A DNA stretch of 64,000 bases from assembly GCA_001898235.1 (NCBI GenBank), contig MKTN01000010.1:1-64000 (forward strand), read 5' to 3'. Source of the DNA: Gammaproteobacteria bacterium 39-13 (GTDB lineage Bacteria > Pseudomonadota > Gammaproteobacteria > Berkiellales > Berkiellaceae). Of the stretch, positions 8,297 through 19,400 are shown piece by piece; position 1 is the stretch's first letter; every line of letters begins with the position of its first letter. The translations under genes and the position numbers were made by a program. Below the pieces are notes generated by a model. That model searched no databases. It worked only from the letters and a program-made list of their open reading frames with translations, and was not told the DNA's origin.

Positions 8297-11224
8297 GTGG
8301 TAAAATTCATGACTTTATTGCTCTGGATATGTTCCCTGCTAGGTGTTATTGGCTTTTTTCAAAGTCGTAGTCTAGGAAAGCGCCTGGATAAATTAGAGAA
8401 AAGAATATCAGAGCAAACAACTCTACTTCATATATTGCAAGGAAAAAAACCTAAAGAAATAACTGAAACATCATCTTTAAGCGTAACAGATCCCACCACT
8501 ATAGAAAATGGAGCACAACCAAGCGCTGCTCTTTCTTCTTCTGAATTACACACATCAGGTGACTATGAAGGTTTAGATAGTGTCTCTCAGATAAGATCGA
8601 GAACAAATATCGGATGGAGCGCACTATACGATACACATCCGATACCGGAATGGGCCAATCAGGCCTTTAACTGGCTGAAGGAAAATTGGGCTGGTTTTAT
8701 CGGAGTAAGCATTTTAGTATTAGGTATTATTTTTGGCGCATTTTACCTAGGTTTTTTTGCAACACCGCTTGTGCGCTTTTTCATGGTTCTTTCAATAGGG
8801 TTATTACTTGCTGTAGCTAGTTTTATTTTAAAAAATAAAACCATATGGCAGGATCTTTCTGGATGGTTATTGGCTGGAAGTGGCGCCATTATTTTATTTT
8901 CAGTGATTGCTTCATCACTATTTCCAGCATTAAAATTTTATCACGATCCTATTATAGGATTATATCTATTAGTAGCCGCTCTTATTATCAATATCGTATT
9001 CGCTTACCTCTGTGCAAAACAAACATTAGCCACTTTTCACGTTTTGATCAATTTATTAGCTCTAACCTTTATCCCTAAAGTAGCAATCGTTATAGTTGCT
9101 GGGACCATCGTTTCACTAGCTGGTATTGCTTTAAGCTATAAAAAAGCTTGGAATATTAATCTTTTGGCTATTATGCTCGGTTTTACATTATTTCATTATT
9201 TATGGTTCATTGCCCAAGTGACGAGTCAACCAATCGCGCTTTTAGGAATTGGTTGCACCATTGCCATAGGCTTAAGTGCTTTACTTGTCCACTATCAGAA
9301 AATTTACATTGAGATTGATGAAAAAATAAACAATTTTATTCATATTTCCATCTGGTTATTATTTGGCATCCAATTATTTTGGTACAATCTGGGATTTAAA
9401 TATGTTGTCGTGCCATTAGGTTTAGCCGCCAGTATTACTTTTGCATTAAGTTTATATGCAAAACGTAAAAACATACAATGGCTTTATTTAACAGATGCTA
9501 TTATTGGACAAATGCTTTCTCTTCTCACTATCATTTCTTTAAGTCGGGTTGAGATTGGCTATGATGTAGTGGCTTGGCTTGCTATGATAGAATCTCTCTG
9601 CTTTACAAGCATTTGTTATTTTTCTAGGCAAAAAATATTATCTGATGTGGGTATTGGACTCACTTCTCTTAGTTTTATTGTGTTCTCATTGATGCTCTTT
9701 GCAAACTATCAGGATTATCAAAAAGTTCTCATGATGAGCATTGCTACTTTTATTCCTATTTATGGAACAAGATGGTTTATTGCGATCAAAGATAATATTC
9801 AATCTCATGAAAAAAATGAAATACCATTCGCTTTGATGCTTGATATCCTCTGGACAATTATAGGTTCCATTTTATTATGGGATCTCTTACATGGATATCA
9901 TTTTGGGTATCCTGCCTTTATCACAGCGATGCTGCTTCTTGCATTTAACAAGGCTATCATAAAAGAAAAGATACATCAGTTATGCTATTTACTCCTTTTA
10001 GGACAAACGTTGGCTTTTAGCTGGTTCAAACTTAACAGCGAAGGTAACCAACTTATAACTATCGCGCTATATGCATTCCCCTCTCTTCTCTTAATGCTAG
10101 CAACCCTCAAAGCGAAAATATTTCAATTTAACGATCAGCAGCTCAACAGGGAAGATCTCTGGGTATATTCACTTGCATTGCACTTGTTTATCATGAATTG
10201 GATACTGTTTGTCCCTATCAGTTTATTTATCCCAGGCATTGGGGCATTAATACTGGGTGTACTATTTTTTGAAACGTCTCAATTTCTCTGCAAAAAGTCA
10301 TCAAACAGCAGAAATTACTTAATTGCTATAGCATCTCTGAACATGGCCGTTTTCTATTTATTAATCTTTGTGGGATTGTATAGCTTGGTTTATTTACAAA
10401 GTGAAGCAAGTTTATTTGCCAACTTTTCGATAAGAGAAATATTAACTATCATTGCAATGCTACTCAGTTTCTATTGGTATTTTTCAAAATCGTTCGACAA
10501 TAACCCCTTTGTTCAGTATAGAGATTATCATTCCATCCGATTATTGTACTTTTCGCAAGCCATTACTTTTGACATTGGTTTATTTTTTGTAATTGCATAT
10601 ATCGTTGTGGAATATAGTGCTCCTATTCATCCCATTGGTTATGGCCTCACTGCATTGATACTTTCTACAATTCGTCTGCGAATGTGGTTACCAGTACGTT
10701 CTTTGGTATATGCAATAGGATTATTATATGCACTATGCATTCAAGTTGCTATCGTGTCTAGTACTTGGGCCTCCCCATTATCAGACTGGTACCAAACAAC
10801 ACATATTACGGGCCCCATCAGCATAGTGATTGCGCTTATGGTTGCCTCGCTATTATTGAAACAAACTCAATATCATAATGACAATAAAATCATTGCATTT
10901 TATTCCATTAATCCCATCTTATTTGGCTTTTTACCAATTTTTATCGCTTTAGCTTTATTCTTACTATGGCGTTTTGACAAAGCTTATTTAACAATGCTTT
11001 GGGTAACTGAGATTTTCTTTATTGTTATATTTTCTTTTTTATTAAAGCATAAAAGTCTTATTCGTTTAGCTTTTGCTTTTCTTGCCTTTTGTGTTTTACG
11101 CTTAATATTTTATGACTTGGCACAAACAGATCTACTGATTAGAGCATTAGTGTTTGTCGCAATAGGCTTACTAATGATATTTATTCATATGATTTATAAA
11201 AAATATGCAGGAAGGTTAACATGA
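8297..11224 (+). CDS. DUF2339-type polytopic membrane protein
   Basis: This protein of about 975 residues begins with one hydrophobic helix, a short coiled-coil-like segment (GKRLDKLEKRISEQ) and a polar linker, then more than 20 transmembrane segments to the end. That layout matches DUF2339 proteins, whose function is unknown although envelope roles have been suggested. GTG 8297 is the longest start; ATG 8309 is equally possible and neither has a strong ribosome binding site. The stop overlaps the next gene's start (ATGA), implying translational coupling with the M48 protease. Confidence 0.8.
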   Translation: MVKFMTLLLWICSLLGVIGFFQSRSLGKRLDKLEKRISEQTTLLHILQGKKPKEITETSSLSVTDPTTIENGAQPSAALSSSELHTSGDYEGLDSVSQIRSRTNIGWSALYDTHPIPEWANQAFNWLKENWAGFIGVSILVLGIIFGAFYLGFFATPLVRFFMVLSIGLLLAVASFILKNKTIWQDLSGWLLAGSGAIILFSVIASSLFPALKFYHDPIIGLYLLVAALIINIVFAYLCAKQTLATFHVLINLLALTFIPKVAIVIVAGTIVSLAGIALSYKKAWNINLLAIMLGFTLFHYLWFIAQVTSQPIALLGIGCTIAIGLSALLVHYQKIYIEIDEKINNFIHISIWLLFGIQLFWYNLGFKYVVVPLGLAASITFALSLYAKRKNIQWLYLTDAIIGQMLSLLTIISLSRVEIGYDVVAWLAMIESLCFTSICYFSRQKILSDVGIGLTSLSFIVFSLMLFANYQDYQKVLMMSIATFIPIYGTRWFIAIKDNIQSHEKNEIPFALMLDILWTIIGSILLWDLLHGYHFGYPAFITAMLLLAFNKAIIKEKIHQLCYLLLLGQTLAFSWFKLNSEGNQLITIALYAFPSLLLMLATLKAKIFQFNDQQLNREDLWVYSLALHLFIMNWILFVPISLFIPGIGALILGVLFFETSQFLCKKSSNSRNYLIAIASLNMAVFYLLIFVGLYSLVYLQSEASLFANFSIREILTIIAMLLSFYWYFSKSFDNNPFVQYRDYHSIRLLYFSQAITFDIGLFFVIAYIVVEYSAPIHPIGYGLTALILSTIRLRMWLPVRSLVYAIGLLYALCIQVAIVSSTWASPLSDWYQTTHITGPISIVIALMVASLLLKQTQYHNDNKIIAFYSINPILFGFLPIFIALALFLLWRFDKAYLTMLWVTEIFFIVIFSFLLKHKSLIRLAFAFLAFCVLRLIFYDLAQTDLLIRALVFVAIGLLMIFIHMIYKKYAGRLT

Positions 11225-12111
11225 AGCGTTATACTATCGCTTTGATATTTTTAACCTCCTTAAGTTATATAGGATACTATATCAGTATCAATAAATTAGA
11301 AGGACCAGAAAAATTTTCTTTTGAAACGTTGTTTCGTGTCGCAGGACAACCGATTAAAACGCTAGATCGCTCTATTACTAAAGGGCTTGGCATCAATGCA
11401 AAAAATGAAAAAGAATTGGGTGATTATTTAGCTACAGAATTAAAAGCAAAAGAAGTCTCTGGATATGAAACTGAAAAAATCTATGTTAATTCAGTTATTC
11501 AAGAATTAGCTAATCAATATAATCCTAAAAAACTAAATTTTCGTGTCTTCCTCATAGAGGGATCTCCTAACGCATTTGCCATGGCAGGAGGAAATATAGT
11601 CATTACAACTGGTATGCTCACCATGTTGAAAACAGAATCAGAGCTTGTTGGCATTTTGGGACATGAAAAGGGACATATAGATTTAGGGCATTGTATAGAT
11701 CAATTAAGAATTTACGCCAAAACTTACCATTCATCGTTAGGAACATTTTTAGATTGGTATTTAGGATTATTATTACGGAGTTCATTTAGCAAGTTTCAAG
11801 AAAATGAATCAGATCGTTTCGGTTTTGAATCACTAATCGCTTTACAATATGACCCACAAGCATTAGGGGATGCTTTTCAACAAATGTTAGTAGCATTTCC
11901 CTCACAAGAATCTAGTAGTATTCACCCGCTCCAAGATTACCTCACCTCACATCCTTCTTTAAGCACTCGGGCGGAGAATTGGAAGGAAAAAGCACATCGA
12001 TGGAAATTACAAAACCCTAATGTTCCGTATTATGTAGGCAAAGAAAATTATGAAAAAAAAGTATCGAGACAAAACATCCAGTTTCCCAGCGAATGGTTAC
12101 ATGGTTTATAG
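11221..12111 (+). CDS. M48-family zinc metalloprotease
   Basis: The product is 296 residues with an N-terminal hydrophobic signal or anchor (residues 4-22). The zinc motif is H148-E-K-G-H152 and the third ligand is Glu194 in the E-x-x-x-D pattern (ENESD). The family includes HtpX, BepA and Oma1-like peptidases that degrade or chaperone envelope proteins. The active domain probably faces the periplasm. The gene overlaps the DUF2339 membrane-protein gene by four bases, so the two products likely act together, for example in envelope quality control. Confidence 0.85.
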   Translation: MKRYTIALIFLTSLSYIGYYISINKLEGPEKFSFETLFRVAGQPIKTLDRSITKGLGINAKNEKELGDYLATELKAKEVSGYETEKIYVNSVIQELANQYNPKKLNFRVFLIEGSPNAFAMAGGNIVITTGMLTMLKTESELVGILGHEKGHIDLGHCIDQLRIYAKTYHSSLGTFLDWYLGLLLRSSFSKFQENESDRFGFESLIALQYDPQALGDAFQQMLVAFPSQESSSIHPLQDYLTSHPSLSTRAENWKEKAHRWKLQNPNVPYYVGKENYEKKVSRQNIQFPSEWLHGL

Positions 12112-12168
12112 GTAGTAGTTTATTACCAAACATAATTGCTTAATTAAAAAGTCCTCAGGAGGCATCAA

Positions 12169-12603
12169 ATGCAAATTGATTGGGCAAACTTTACTCCTAT
12201 TTTATCATTATTTGGTGGGATCCTTATCGGCTTAGCTGTTTCTTTGTTACTGCTTTTGAATGGAAAAATCGGAGGAATTAGTGGCATTATTGGAAAATTG
12301 CTGCAATATCCCTCAAATGATACAGGTTGGCGTATTTTTTTTGTATTGGGCATGATAGCTGCTCCTATCATCTATAGATTTATAATTAAATTACCTACCA
12401 TCATGATTGATACTAATTTACCTATATTAATTATTGCAGGTTTATTGGTCGGATTTGGTACACAATATGGCAGTGGATGCACAAGTGGTCATGGTGTTTG
12501 TGGTATTGCTCTACTTTCATTACGCTCATTGATTGCAACCCTAACCTTTATGGTAATGGGTTTTATAACTGTATTCTTTATGAGGCATATCATTGGAGGG
12601 TAG
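12169..12603 (+). CDS. YeeE/YedE family transporter subunit (first half)
   Basis: The product is 144 residues with about four transmembrane helices and the signature SGCTSGHGVCG, whose conserved Cys residues handle sulfur compounds in YeeE (thiosulfate uptake). It is half the size of E. coli YeeE. The other half is the next gene, which is the usual split arrangement in many proteobacteria. AGGAGG precedes ATG 12169. The substrate is a reduced sulfur species by family analogy. Confidence 0.85.
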   Translation: MQIDWANFTPILSLFGGILIGLAVSLLLLLNGKIGGISGIIGKLLQYPSNDTGWRIFFVLGMIAAPIIYRFIIKLPTIMIDTNLPILIIAGLLVGFGTQYGSGCTSGHGVCGIALLSLRSLIATLTFMVMGFITVFFMRHIIGG

Positions 12604-12604
12604 C

Positions 12605-13042
12605 ATGCGTTTATTTTTTTCGTTTCTATCAGGATTTATTTTTAGTATAGGGTTACTCATTTCTGGCATGGTTAATCCAGCAAAAGTTCTTGGGTTCTTG
12701 GATATAGCCGGCATGTGGGATCCTTCTTTAATTTTTGTAATGATAGGCGCAATTTCAACTTCTTACTTTGCATTTCAGTACGCAAAGCATCGCTCGCATA
12801 CACTTTTGGGTGAACCGATCAATATATCTTCATCACAAAAAATTGATAAAAAAATTATTTTAGGTGGGATCCTTTTTGGGATTGGTTGGGGTTTAATTGG
12901 TTTATGCCCAGGTCCAGCTATCGTAGCCATTGGTACCGGCAACCTATATGCATTATATTTTTCAATCGCTATGGTAATAGGAATGCTGATTTATCAAAAA
13001 TTGCAAATAATAATGTCAAAAATAAAGCGAAAAATTCACTAG
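12605..13042 (+). CDS. YeeE/YedE family (DUF6691-type) transporter subunit (second half)
   Basis: The product is 145 residues from ATG 12605, one base after the previous stop, with GGAGGG overlapping the end of the upstream gene. It has about four membrane helices and the conserved GLCPGPAIVAIGTG motif. It forms the partner half-channel of the preceding gene for sulfur-compound transport. No sulfurtransferase or beta-lactamase-like sulfur dioxygenase sits beside the pair. Confidence 0.83.
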   Translation: MRLFFSFLSGFIFSIGLLISGMVNPAKVLGFLDIAGMWDPSLIFVMIGAISTSYFAFQYAKHRSHTLLGEPINISSSQKIDKKIILGGILFGIGWGLIGLCPGPAIVAIGTGNLYALYFSIAMVIGMLIYQKLQIIMSKIKRKIH

Positions 13043-13058
13043 CAAGATGATTTTTGAT

Positions 13059-13220
13059 TCAAAAATTTGACATGATCGGATATTTTAAGCAATCAAGATT
13101 AGCATTCATTAAAAATTTCATAGATTTTTTATCGAACACTTTCAATTCTACATTATGATCAAATTTAAGCTCTTTATATGGACTTGCTGCCTTATCTACA
13201 GTAAGTTTTACTGAGAAAAT
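13059..13220 (-). other. Coding-like stretch in frame after the shikimate-kinase-like stop
   Basis: Fifty-three sense codons follow the TAA at 13221-13223 in the same frame and end at TGA 13059. The translation has ordinary composition (VKLTVDKAASPYKELKFD...) and few rare features, so it looks protein-coding. It has no ATG until late (first Met about codon 34). It may be a decayed C-terminal extension, a readthrough product or a fragment of another gene. Confidence 0.35.
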
Positions 13221-13736
13221 TTATGCCTTAAATTCTTTAAGAATTTTTTCTACATCATGCTCTGCGTTAGTAGTGGCATCTGTATCTATGGTTAATTTTG
13301 CTATGCTAGCATAAAGCGCATCACGTTCTAGGTGGAATTTATCAAGAAGGGCTTTAGACGCTGCAGAATCAGATGTCAACGTAAATGGTGATTTTGCCAT
13401 ACGTTCCAGTTGCACTGGAGTACTTACTTTTAAATAAATTGTAAATTCAGCAGATAATAATTTTCGATTTTTTTCCGAACGAATCACACCACCATCTGTT
13501 ATGACTATAATTTGCTCTCTATTTAAAAGTTGTGATAATACTTCAGCTTCATGTCGACGAAATAATTCCTCACCTACTTTACCTAATATTTCATCTGATG
13601 GACGGCCCATACGATGTTCTAATCCAAAATCTACATCCAAGAGTTGCCACCCGAGCTTACTAGCCAAAAGGTTGGCAACTACGGATTTTCCTGCGCCCAT
13701 ATGACCTACAATAAAAATGCGTTTATGTTGACTCAT
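13221..13736 (-). CDS. Shikimate-kinase-like P-loop kinase
   Basis: The product is 171 residues, the usual size of shikimate kinase. It has the Walker A GHMGAGKS, DVD after beta 2 and GEELFRRHE, which matches the shikimate-binding Arg helix. The glycine triplet is altered (TDGG rather than GGG), and the lid segment that normally holds an RPLL-type arginine reads KSPFTLTSD. It may therefore phosphorylate a different substrate. It is isolated from aroB or other aromatic genes. Fold assignment is firm; substrate is not. Confidence 0.7.
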   Translation of the reverse strand: MSQHKRIFIVGHMGAGKSVVANLLASKLGWQLLDVDFGLEHRMGRPSDEILGKVGEELFRRHEAEVLSQLLNREQIIVITDGGVIRSEKNRKLLSAEFTIYLKVSTPVQLERMAKSPFTLTSDSAASKALLDKFHLERDALYASIAKLTIDTDATTNAEHDVEKILKEFKA

Positions 13737-13766
13737 GGTGATGTCCTTAGATAAAAATAACTATTT

Positions 13767-14204
13767 TCAACTATTTTCATTTTTTTTACTTATTTCACAA
13801 AAACTTTTTTCTAATTCTTTAATCTGATCTTCAGTGAGCTTATCTAAATCAATAATAGAGTTCTGAGCTAATTTATGCACTCTAATCAATTCATCCAGCT
13901 TGAGATTTAATGCGATGGTATCACGATTTTGCGTATTTTGAATAATAAAAACAATAAGAAAGGTAATTACTGAGGTACTTGTATTAATAACAAGTTGCCA
14001 AGTATCAGAGTAGCCAAAAAAAGGTCCAGTAATTAACCAAATTAAAACCATTAAGAACATGAAAATAAAGACCCAGGCATTACCAACAAATTTAGAAATT
14101 TGCACAGCCATTTTATGAAATAAATCGGAACATCTATCAAAGAAACCCTTGGGCTCTTCTTTATTTCCGTTTTTAACATCTTTTACATTTTTGGTCGATT
14201 CCAT
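13767..14204 (-). CDS. Low-affinity iron permease family protein
   Basis: The product is 145 residues with two central transmembrane helices and the family core SDTWQLVINTSTSV...FIIQNTQNRDTIAL, followed by LKLDELI. These motifs define the low-affinity iron permease family; actual iron transport by bacterial members is not well established. Start is ATG 14204, with AAGGAG eight bases upstream; the GTG at 14213 is too close to that site. Confidence 0.82.
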   Translation of the reverse strand: MESTKNVKDVKNGNKEEPKGFFDRCSDLFHKMAVQISKFVGNAWVFIFMFLMVLIWLITGPFFGYSDTWQLVINTSTSVITFLIVFIIQNTQNRDTIALNLKLDELIRVHKLAQNSIIDLDKLTEDQIKELEKSFCEISKKNENS

Positions 14205-14474
14205 TTGCCCCACTCCTTATTGAGTGTACGCTTTTACAGTAACATTTAGCCCCTGATATTCCTTTATAGTTTATATGGTCATAATTTACTGAGCAAAAAA
14301 AATACGGCAGGCCTCATTATGCTGAGTATACAGTCAGATATTAGGCAGTGTATAACTTGAATTATTCCCCTCTTATTCAAGTTAATGCTGATTAGAATGG
14401 AAGCTAGTTTGAATGTTTAATAAAACTAAATTATGCTTTATTGTAATTAATCCTATATAAGACCATTGGTTTTC

Positions 14475-15842
14475 ATGGATATTAAAGCACTTCTTGCGAA
14501 AGACGCTCAATATTGCTCTTTCGGCGATACGGTTCACTATGCTAACCCACCAAAATTCTTCAATCATTGCGAGGGGAGCTATCTCTTCGATGAGCTGGGT
14601 ACGCCATATTTAGATCTACAAATGTGGTATTCAGCAGTGAATTTGGGCTACCGAAATGAACGAATTAATAACGCTTTAAAACAGCAATTAGATAATTTGC
14701 CCCAGCTAGCATGTCAATACTTACATAAAGAAAAAGTTGATTTAGCACAAGAAATCTGCACTAATATTGAACAAAGAACAGGCCTCAAGGGTCGAGTTCA
14801 TTTTAATGTAGGCGGTTCACAATCAATCGAAGATGCATTAAAAATAGTTCGCAATGAAACCAAAAAAAATCTGATGTTTGCCTTTATGGGCGGATATCAT
14901 GGTAGAACATTGGGGGCTTCTGCAATCACCTCAAGTTACCGCTATCGAAATCGTTTTGGTCATTTTGCAGATAGAGCGTCATTTCAACCTTATCCTTATT
15001 GCTTTCGCTGTCCTTATGAGATGAAAAAAGAAACTTGCGGGCTATATTGCTTAAGCCAGTTTAAAAAATTATTTGACACAGAATACTATGGTGTCTGGGA
15101 TAGTAAATCCAAGGAATCAGAGTTTGCAGCCTTTTTTGTTGAATTTATACAAGGCACCGGAGGTTATGTTATTCCTCCCCCTAATTATTTTCAAGAATTT
15201 GCTCGGTTTCTAAAAGAAAAGAATATTTTATTGGTTGCAGATGAAATTCAGATGGGTTTTTATCGAACAGGTAAATTTTGGTCTTTTGAACATTATGGCA
15301 TCAAACCGGACATCGTTGTATTTGGTAAGGCCTTAACAAATGGCTTAAATCCAATTGCAGGAATTTGGGCTAGAGAAGAATTAATATCACCAGAAAAATT
15401 TCCTCCTGGCTCTACTCATTCAACCTATTCGTCAAATCCATTAGGGACAGCGATTGGCCTTGAAGTAATGAAGATATTCAAAGAGAAAAACTATGAACAA
15501 CAAGTAAATGAGAAAGGAAGCTATTTTCTAGGCAAATTGCAAGAATTAAAAAAACGATGGAAAATGATTGGTGATGTCGATGGAATTGGTTTAGCACTGC
15601 GTATCGAGTTGTGCCAACAAGATGGTTTTACACCCAATCGAGAACTTGCCGACGCTCTTTTTAACGCTGGATTGCGTGGAGATTTAAAAGCAAATGGTAA
15701 ACTATATGGTTTGGTGCTCGATATTGGTGGGTATTATAAAAATACATTAACGATTGCGCCGTCATTAGAAATTACTAAAGATGAAATTGACTTAAGTATT
15801 ATACTTTTAGAACAATTATTAGATCAGTGTAAAGCAGTTTAA
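14475..15842 (+). CDS. Class III PLP-dependent aminotransferase
   Basis: The product is about 455 residues. PLP features include VGGSQSIEDALK, GGYHGRT, the Asp of VADEIQMGF and the Schiff-base lysine K285 (VFGKALTNG). A cysteine cluster (YCFRCPYEMKKETCGLYC) sits near residue 178, like that of some 4-aminobutyrate/ornithine-type enzymes. The product transfers an amino group between an omega-amine or aldehyde and a keto acid. It is convergent with, and overlaps by four bases, the HAD phosphatase of the acyl-AMP ligase locus, which suggests a role in modifying a lipid-derived aldehyde. ATG 14475 is chosen over TTG 14466. Confidence 0.88.
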   Translation: MDIKALLAKDAQYCSFGDTVHYANPPKFFNHCEGSYLFDELGTPYLDLQMWYSAVNLGYRNERINNALKQQLDNLPQLACQYLHKEKVDLAQEICTNIEQRTGLKGRVHFNVGGSQSIEDALKIVRNETKKNLMFAFMGGYHGRTLGASAITSSYRYRNRFGHFADRASFQPYPYCFRCPYEMKKETCGLYCLSQFKKLFDTEYYGVWDSKSKESEFAAFFVEFIQGTGGYVIPPPNYFQEFARFLKEKNILLVADEIQMGFYRTGKFWSFEHYGIKPDIVVFGKALTNGLNPIAGIWAREELISPEKFPPGSTHSTYSSNPLGTAIGLEVMKIFKEKNYEQQVNEKGSYFLGKLQELKKRWKMIGDVDGIGLALRIELCQQDGFTPNRELADALFNAGLRGDLKANGKLYGLVLDIGGYYKNTLTIAPSLEITKDEIDLSIILLEQLLDQCKAV

Positions 15843-16477
15843 TTGCTTAAAATAGTATTCATATGCTGCATTAGATCTGAAAAATGATTGAATTCAATAT
15901 GATTTATTTTATTTTGCTGACAGTAGGTTAATAAATAATCTTTAGCAAATACCAAATCAACCTCATGTGCTAAACAAGTATCGGATTTACCATTACCAAT
16001 TAAAATCGATTTATTACTAGCAGTAGTATATTCTTTATATATTCCGCATTTGCATAAACCAGCCTTCACTTTGCAATCATTCATTTCGTATGGAAAACTA
16101 ATTTCCACTTTATCCTGTTTGAAGGTTAAATGATTTGAAAAAGAAGCTGTTAGATTTAAATTATATTTTTTTAAAATGGCATCGATAGCATAATCGATAC
16201 CATCGCTAATAATGATAAGTTTTGCTTTAGCATGAAGCAAATGACAAAATTCGACAAAAAATTGGTCAATTTCAATATTTTCTAATGCTTGTTGAATTTC
16301 AATTTCTTTGGCTTGAATCATGTCATATTGTTTTCTCATGCATTCTTTAGAACCAATTTTACCACAAAGCCACTCTTGTTCTATTTCATTAAAATTGCCA
16401 ATAGCAAATCGTTCCAATAAGTCATCAGTAGTATCAGTTTTAGTAATTGTCCCATCAAAATCTATATATATTATCAT
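15839..16477 (-). CDS. HAD-superfamily phosphatase (PSPase/MtnX-like)
   Basis: The product is 212 residues. Motif I is DFDGTIT with nucleophile Asp6 and general acid Asp8; motif II is IISDG and motif IV is IGNGKSDTCLA. This subfamily (HAD-IB, phosphoserine phosphatase or MtnX-like) has a helical cap between motifs I and II, as seen here. Substrate unknown. Its start overlaps the stop of the upstream acyl-AMP ligase fusion by four bases (ATGA), so both are expected to be made together and may act in one lipid pathway. Confidence 0.85.
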   Translation of the reverse strand: MIIYIDFDGTITKTDTTDDLLERFAIGNFNEIEQEWLCGKIGSKECMRKQYDMIQAKEIEIQQALENIEIDQFFVEFCHLLHAKAKLIIISDGIDYAIDAILKKYNLNLTASFSNHLTFKQDKVEISFPYEMNDCKVKAGLCKCGIYKEYTTASNKSILIGNGKSDTCLAHEVDLVFAKDYLLTYCQQNKINHIEFNHFSDLMQHMNTILSN

Positions 16478-19400
16478 GAAATAATCTCATTCTTTGTTGA
16501 TAGCGCTTGTGTTATAAAGTTGATAACTTTTAAGGCGACATAATCCTTTTCGTTATCTAAGGTAATGACATGATATGAATCTTTTAGACTAACCATTTCT
16601 ATTAATTGTGAACCAAGATGCTTTTTAGCATATTCTGCATTCTTGAAACTGGCAATATCATCTTCCAATGAGTGAATGATCAATGTCGGATTGCTGATTT
16701 TGGCAATCTGTTTTTGTATATGTTTGATCAACTTATTTACTTCATATAAACCTAAAGCAGGTACTATCATATTGCCTGTTTTGGCAATATTTTTATCAAG
16801 ACCGTTTGCTAATAAAGATGAAAGTGCTAGTTGCGCTTGCTTATTTTTAATTCCATAGGGTGGTTTTTCATTAATTTTATAAAAATAGCGACAGAAGCTA
16901 TTAATCATTAAACCATTAAAAAGGTTTTGCCATGTCGAAACATTCCAACCATCATAGAAAAACACAGGGCTTAAGAGAATAACGCCTGCAATTTTAGTAT
17001 CGAGCTCTAAAGCTAGATTTAAAGCCAGATGACTTCCTGCCGAAAGTCCAGCTACAAAAATGATATCGCAATGCCGTGATAATAAATCTGAAGCTTTTTT
17101 AACTGAAGCGTACCAATTTTGCCATTTCGTATTTTTTAGATCTCGATAGCTTGAACAATGACCTGCTAATTGAGGAACAGCGACGGTAATACCCGCTTTT
17201 GCTAGTTCAAAGGCTAAAGGGCTCATTTCACCAGGCGATCCGCTATATCCATGCACTAATATAATGCCAACCCTTTTACGGGTAATCATGAATCCATACG
17301 GACCTAGTTCATCACTATAAGGATTTCTATTTGCTATGTTAATGGAAGTCTCTAGTGAATTGATTGCTATAATTTTTAATATAGAATTGATTGAAGGGTA
17401 TGTCCCCATCATGTGCATATCAATATTGCACTTAAAAACACTTTCTATCTCCGCAAATAAACCAACATAGTCTAAAGAGTCAATCCCTAACTCTACTAAA
17501 GGTTGATCTAATGAAATTTTAGAAATAGGCAATGATGTTTTGTTCGAAATCCTTTCTAGTAACCATTCTTTTATTCGTAGCTTAGTGTCGTTACTGTTCT
17601 TTTTTTCTTCACCATTATTGTTGGACTCAATTAAATTTTTTGCTTGGGAAGTTTCATCATCAAGATTATCTTTCAGATCCGTTTTTTGCTCATAGAAAAT
17701 AGTTAATTTCTGATGCAAGTAAGCATTTTTCATATCATTTCGTCTAAGCTTACCACTCGTTGTTTTTAATGTAGCTCTGGCAGGCAACAAGCCAACAACA
17801 TGAGGTGAAATCGCAAAAGTTTGCCTGATAAGCTGTCTAATTTTTATACATATTTCTTCATTTTCCTGTTCGTTGGGAATTCGTTGAACTTCAGTTAAAA
17901 TCACTAATTTTTCTTCATTGTTTTCGGTTATTGAAAATGCGGTGCAACACCCTGCTTTAATTAAAGGATGTGCCAAGCATGCTTTATGTTCAATATCATG
18001 TGGGTAAAAATTCTTACCCCTAATAATGATAAGTTGTTTTATTCGTCCCGTGACATAAATTTCACCTTGATGCAAAAATCCTAAATCACCGGTTCTTAGA
18101 AAATCAAATTGTTCGGATTCTTTGGCTTGATAAGTATAAAAAAGTTTCTTATTTAATTTACTATTTTGCCAGTATCCCGAAGTCACACTAGCCCCAGCAA
18201 CTAATATTTCACCAATTTCATTATCATTTGCTAATTGTTTTGTATGAAGATTAAGAATTTTTACTTCTAAATCAGATTTTCCTAAGCTAAATAATTGAAC
18301 CGACGATGAATCATTATTTGCTAAAGTTACTTTATTTAAACTCAAATCAGCTCGGGATAATACTAATGTTTTTAAATCGCCTGTTACTCGTTTAGCTGAT
18401 ACCATGAGTGTTGCTTCTGCTAAGCCATAAGAAGGCACAAAATTTTCTTTTTTAAATCCACAAGACTTGAAAGCTTGGTAAAATCTTTCAATTGTTTCAT
18501 GATGAATAGGCTCTGCACCATTAATGGCTACCCGCCAGCAACTCAAATCCAAGGATTTTTTTTGTATTTCAGTTACTTTTCGTGTGCAGTATTCAAAAGC
18601 AAAGTTTGGCCCACCACTAACATCTGCGCGTAATAAACTAATTTGGCTCAACCAAGAATAAGGATTTTTGAGAAAATTGATGGGTGATATCAAGGTGCAA
18701 GGTACACCAAAAACAACAGGGAGAATAATATGACCAATCAATCCCATATCATGATATGGAGGTAACCAAGATACCCCGATCGAATCAGGATGAATACCAT
18801 AAGCTTTGATGATTAACTGAATATTATGTAATAAATTTGCATGAGTATTTATTACCCCTTTAGGCTGTCCAGTAGAGCCTGAGGTATATTGTAAAAACAC
18901 AATCGAACTCGTATCAGACGTAGGGAATGATAAATGATGCGTATTATTGATTTTATTGGGTAAGTGGCTAATCAATCTTAACTTTTCAACATCCCAATTT
19001 AATTGTTCAGCGTGTTTACCTAGTATATAAAACAATAATTTATTAATCGGCAAAAATCGAGCAATTTTCTTGATAATGCTTAATTTTTTTAATTTTTTAT
19101 GAATTTCATGAGAGGTAACAATCACACTTGGTTTAGCATCCTCAATAATACTTTGTAATTTTTCAATCAAAGCTCGATTGGCAGGAGGATAAGAAGGAAC
19201 ACTAATTCGCCCAGCATAAGCGCAAGCAAAAAAGGCAACAACAAACTCTAAGCCAGGAGGGAAAATCAATAAAATACGATCACCTGGATTTGTATTCTTT
19301 AATAATAGTTGAGCAAGAAATTGAGCTTGTGATTGTAAATCACCATACGTTAATTGCTCACGTTCATCTTGGTCGTTAATATAATACAAAGCTGCGTCTT

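Noticed and set aside
14382-14567. Minus-strand ORF over the aminotransferase start
   Set aside because: Antisense to a clear coding sequence with no family match; a shadow.
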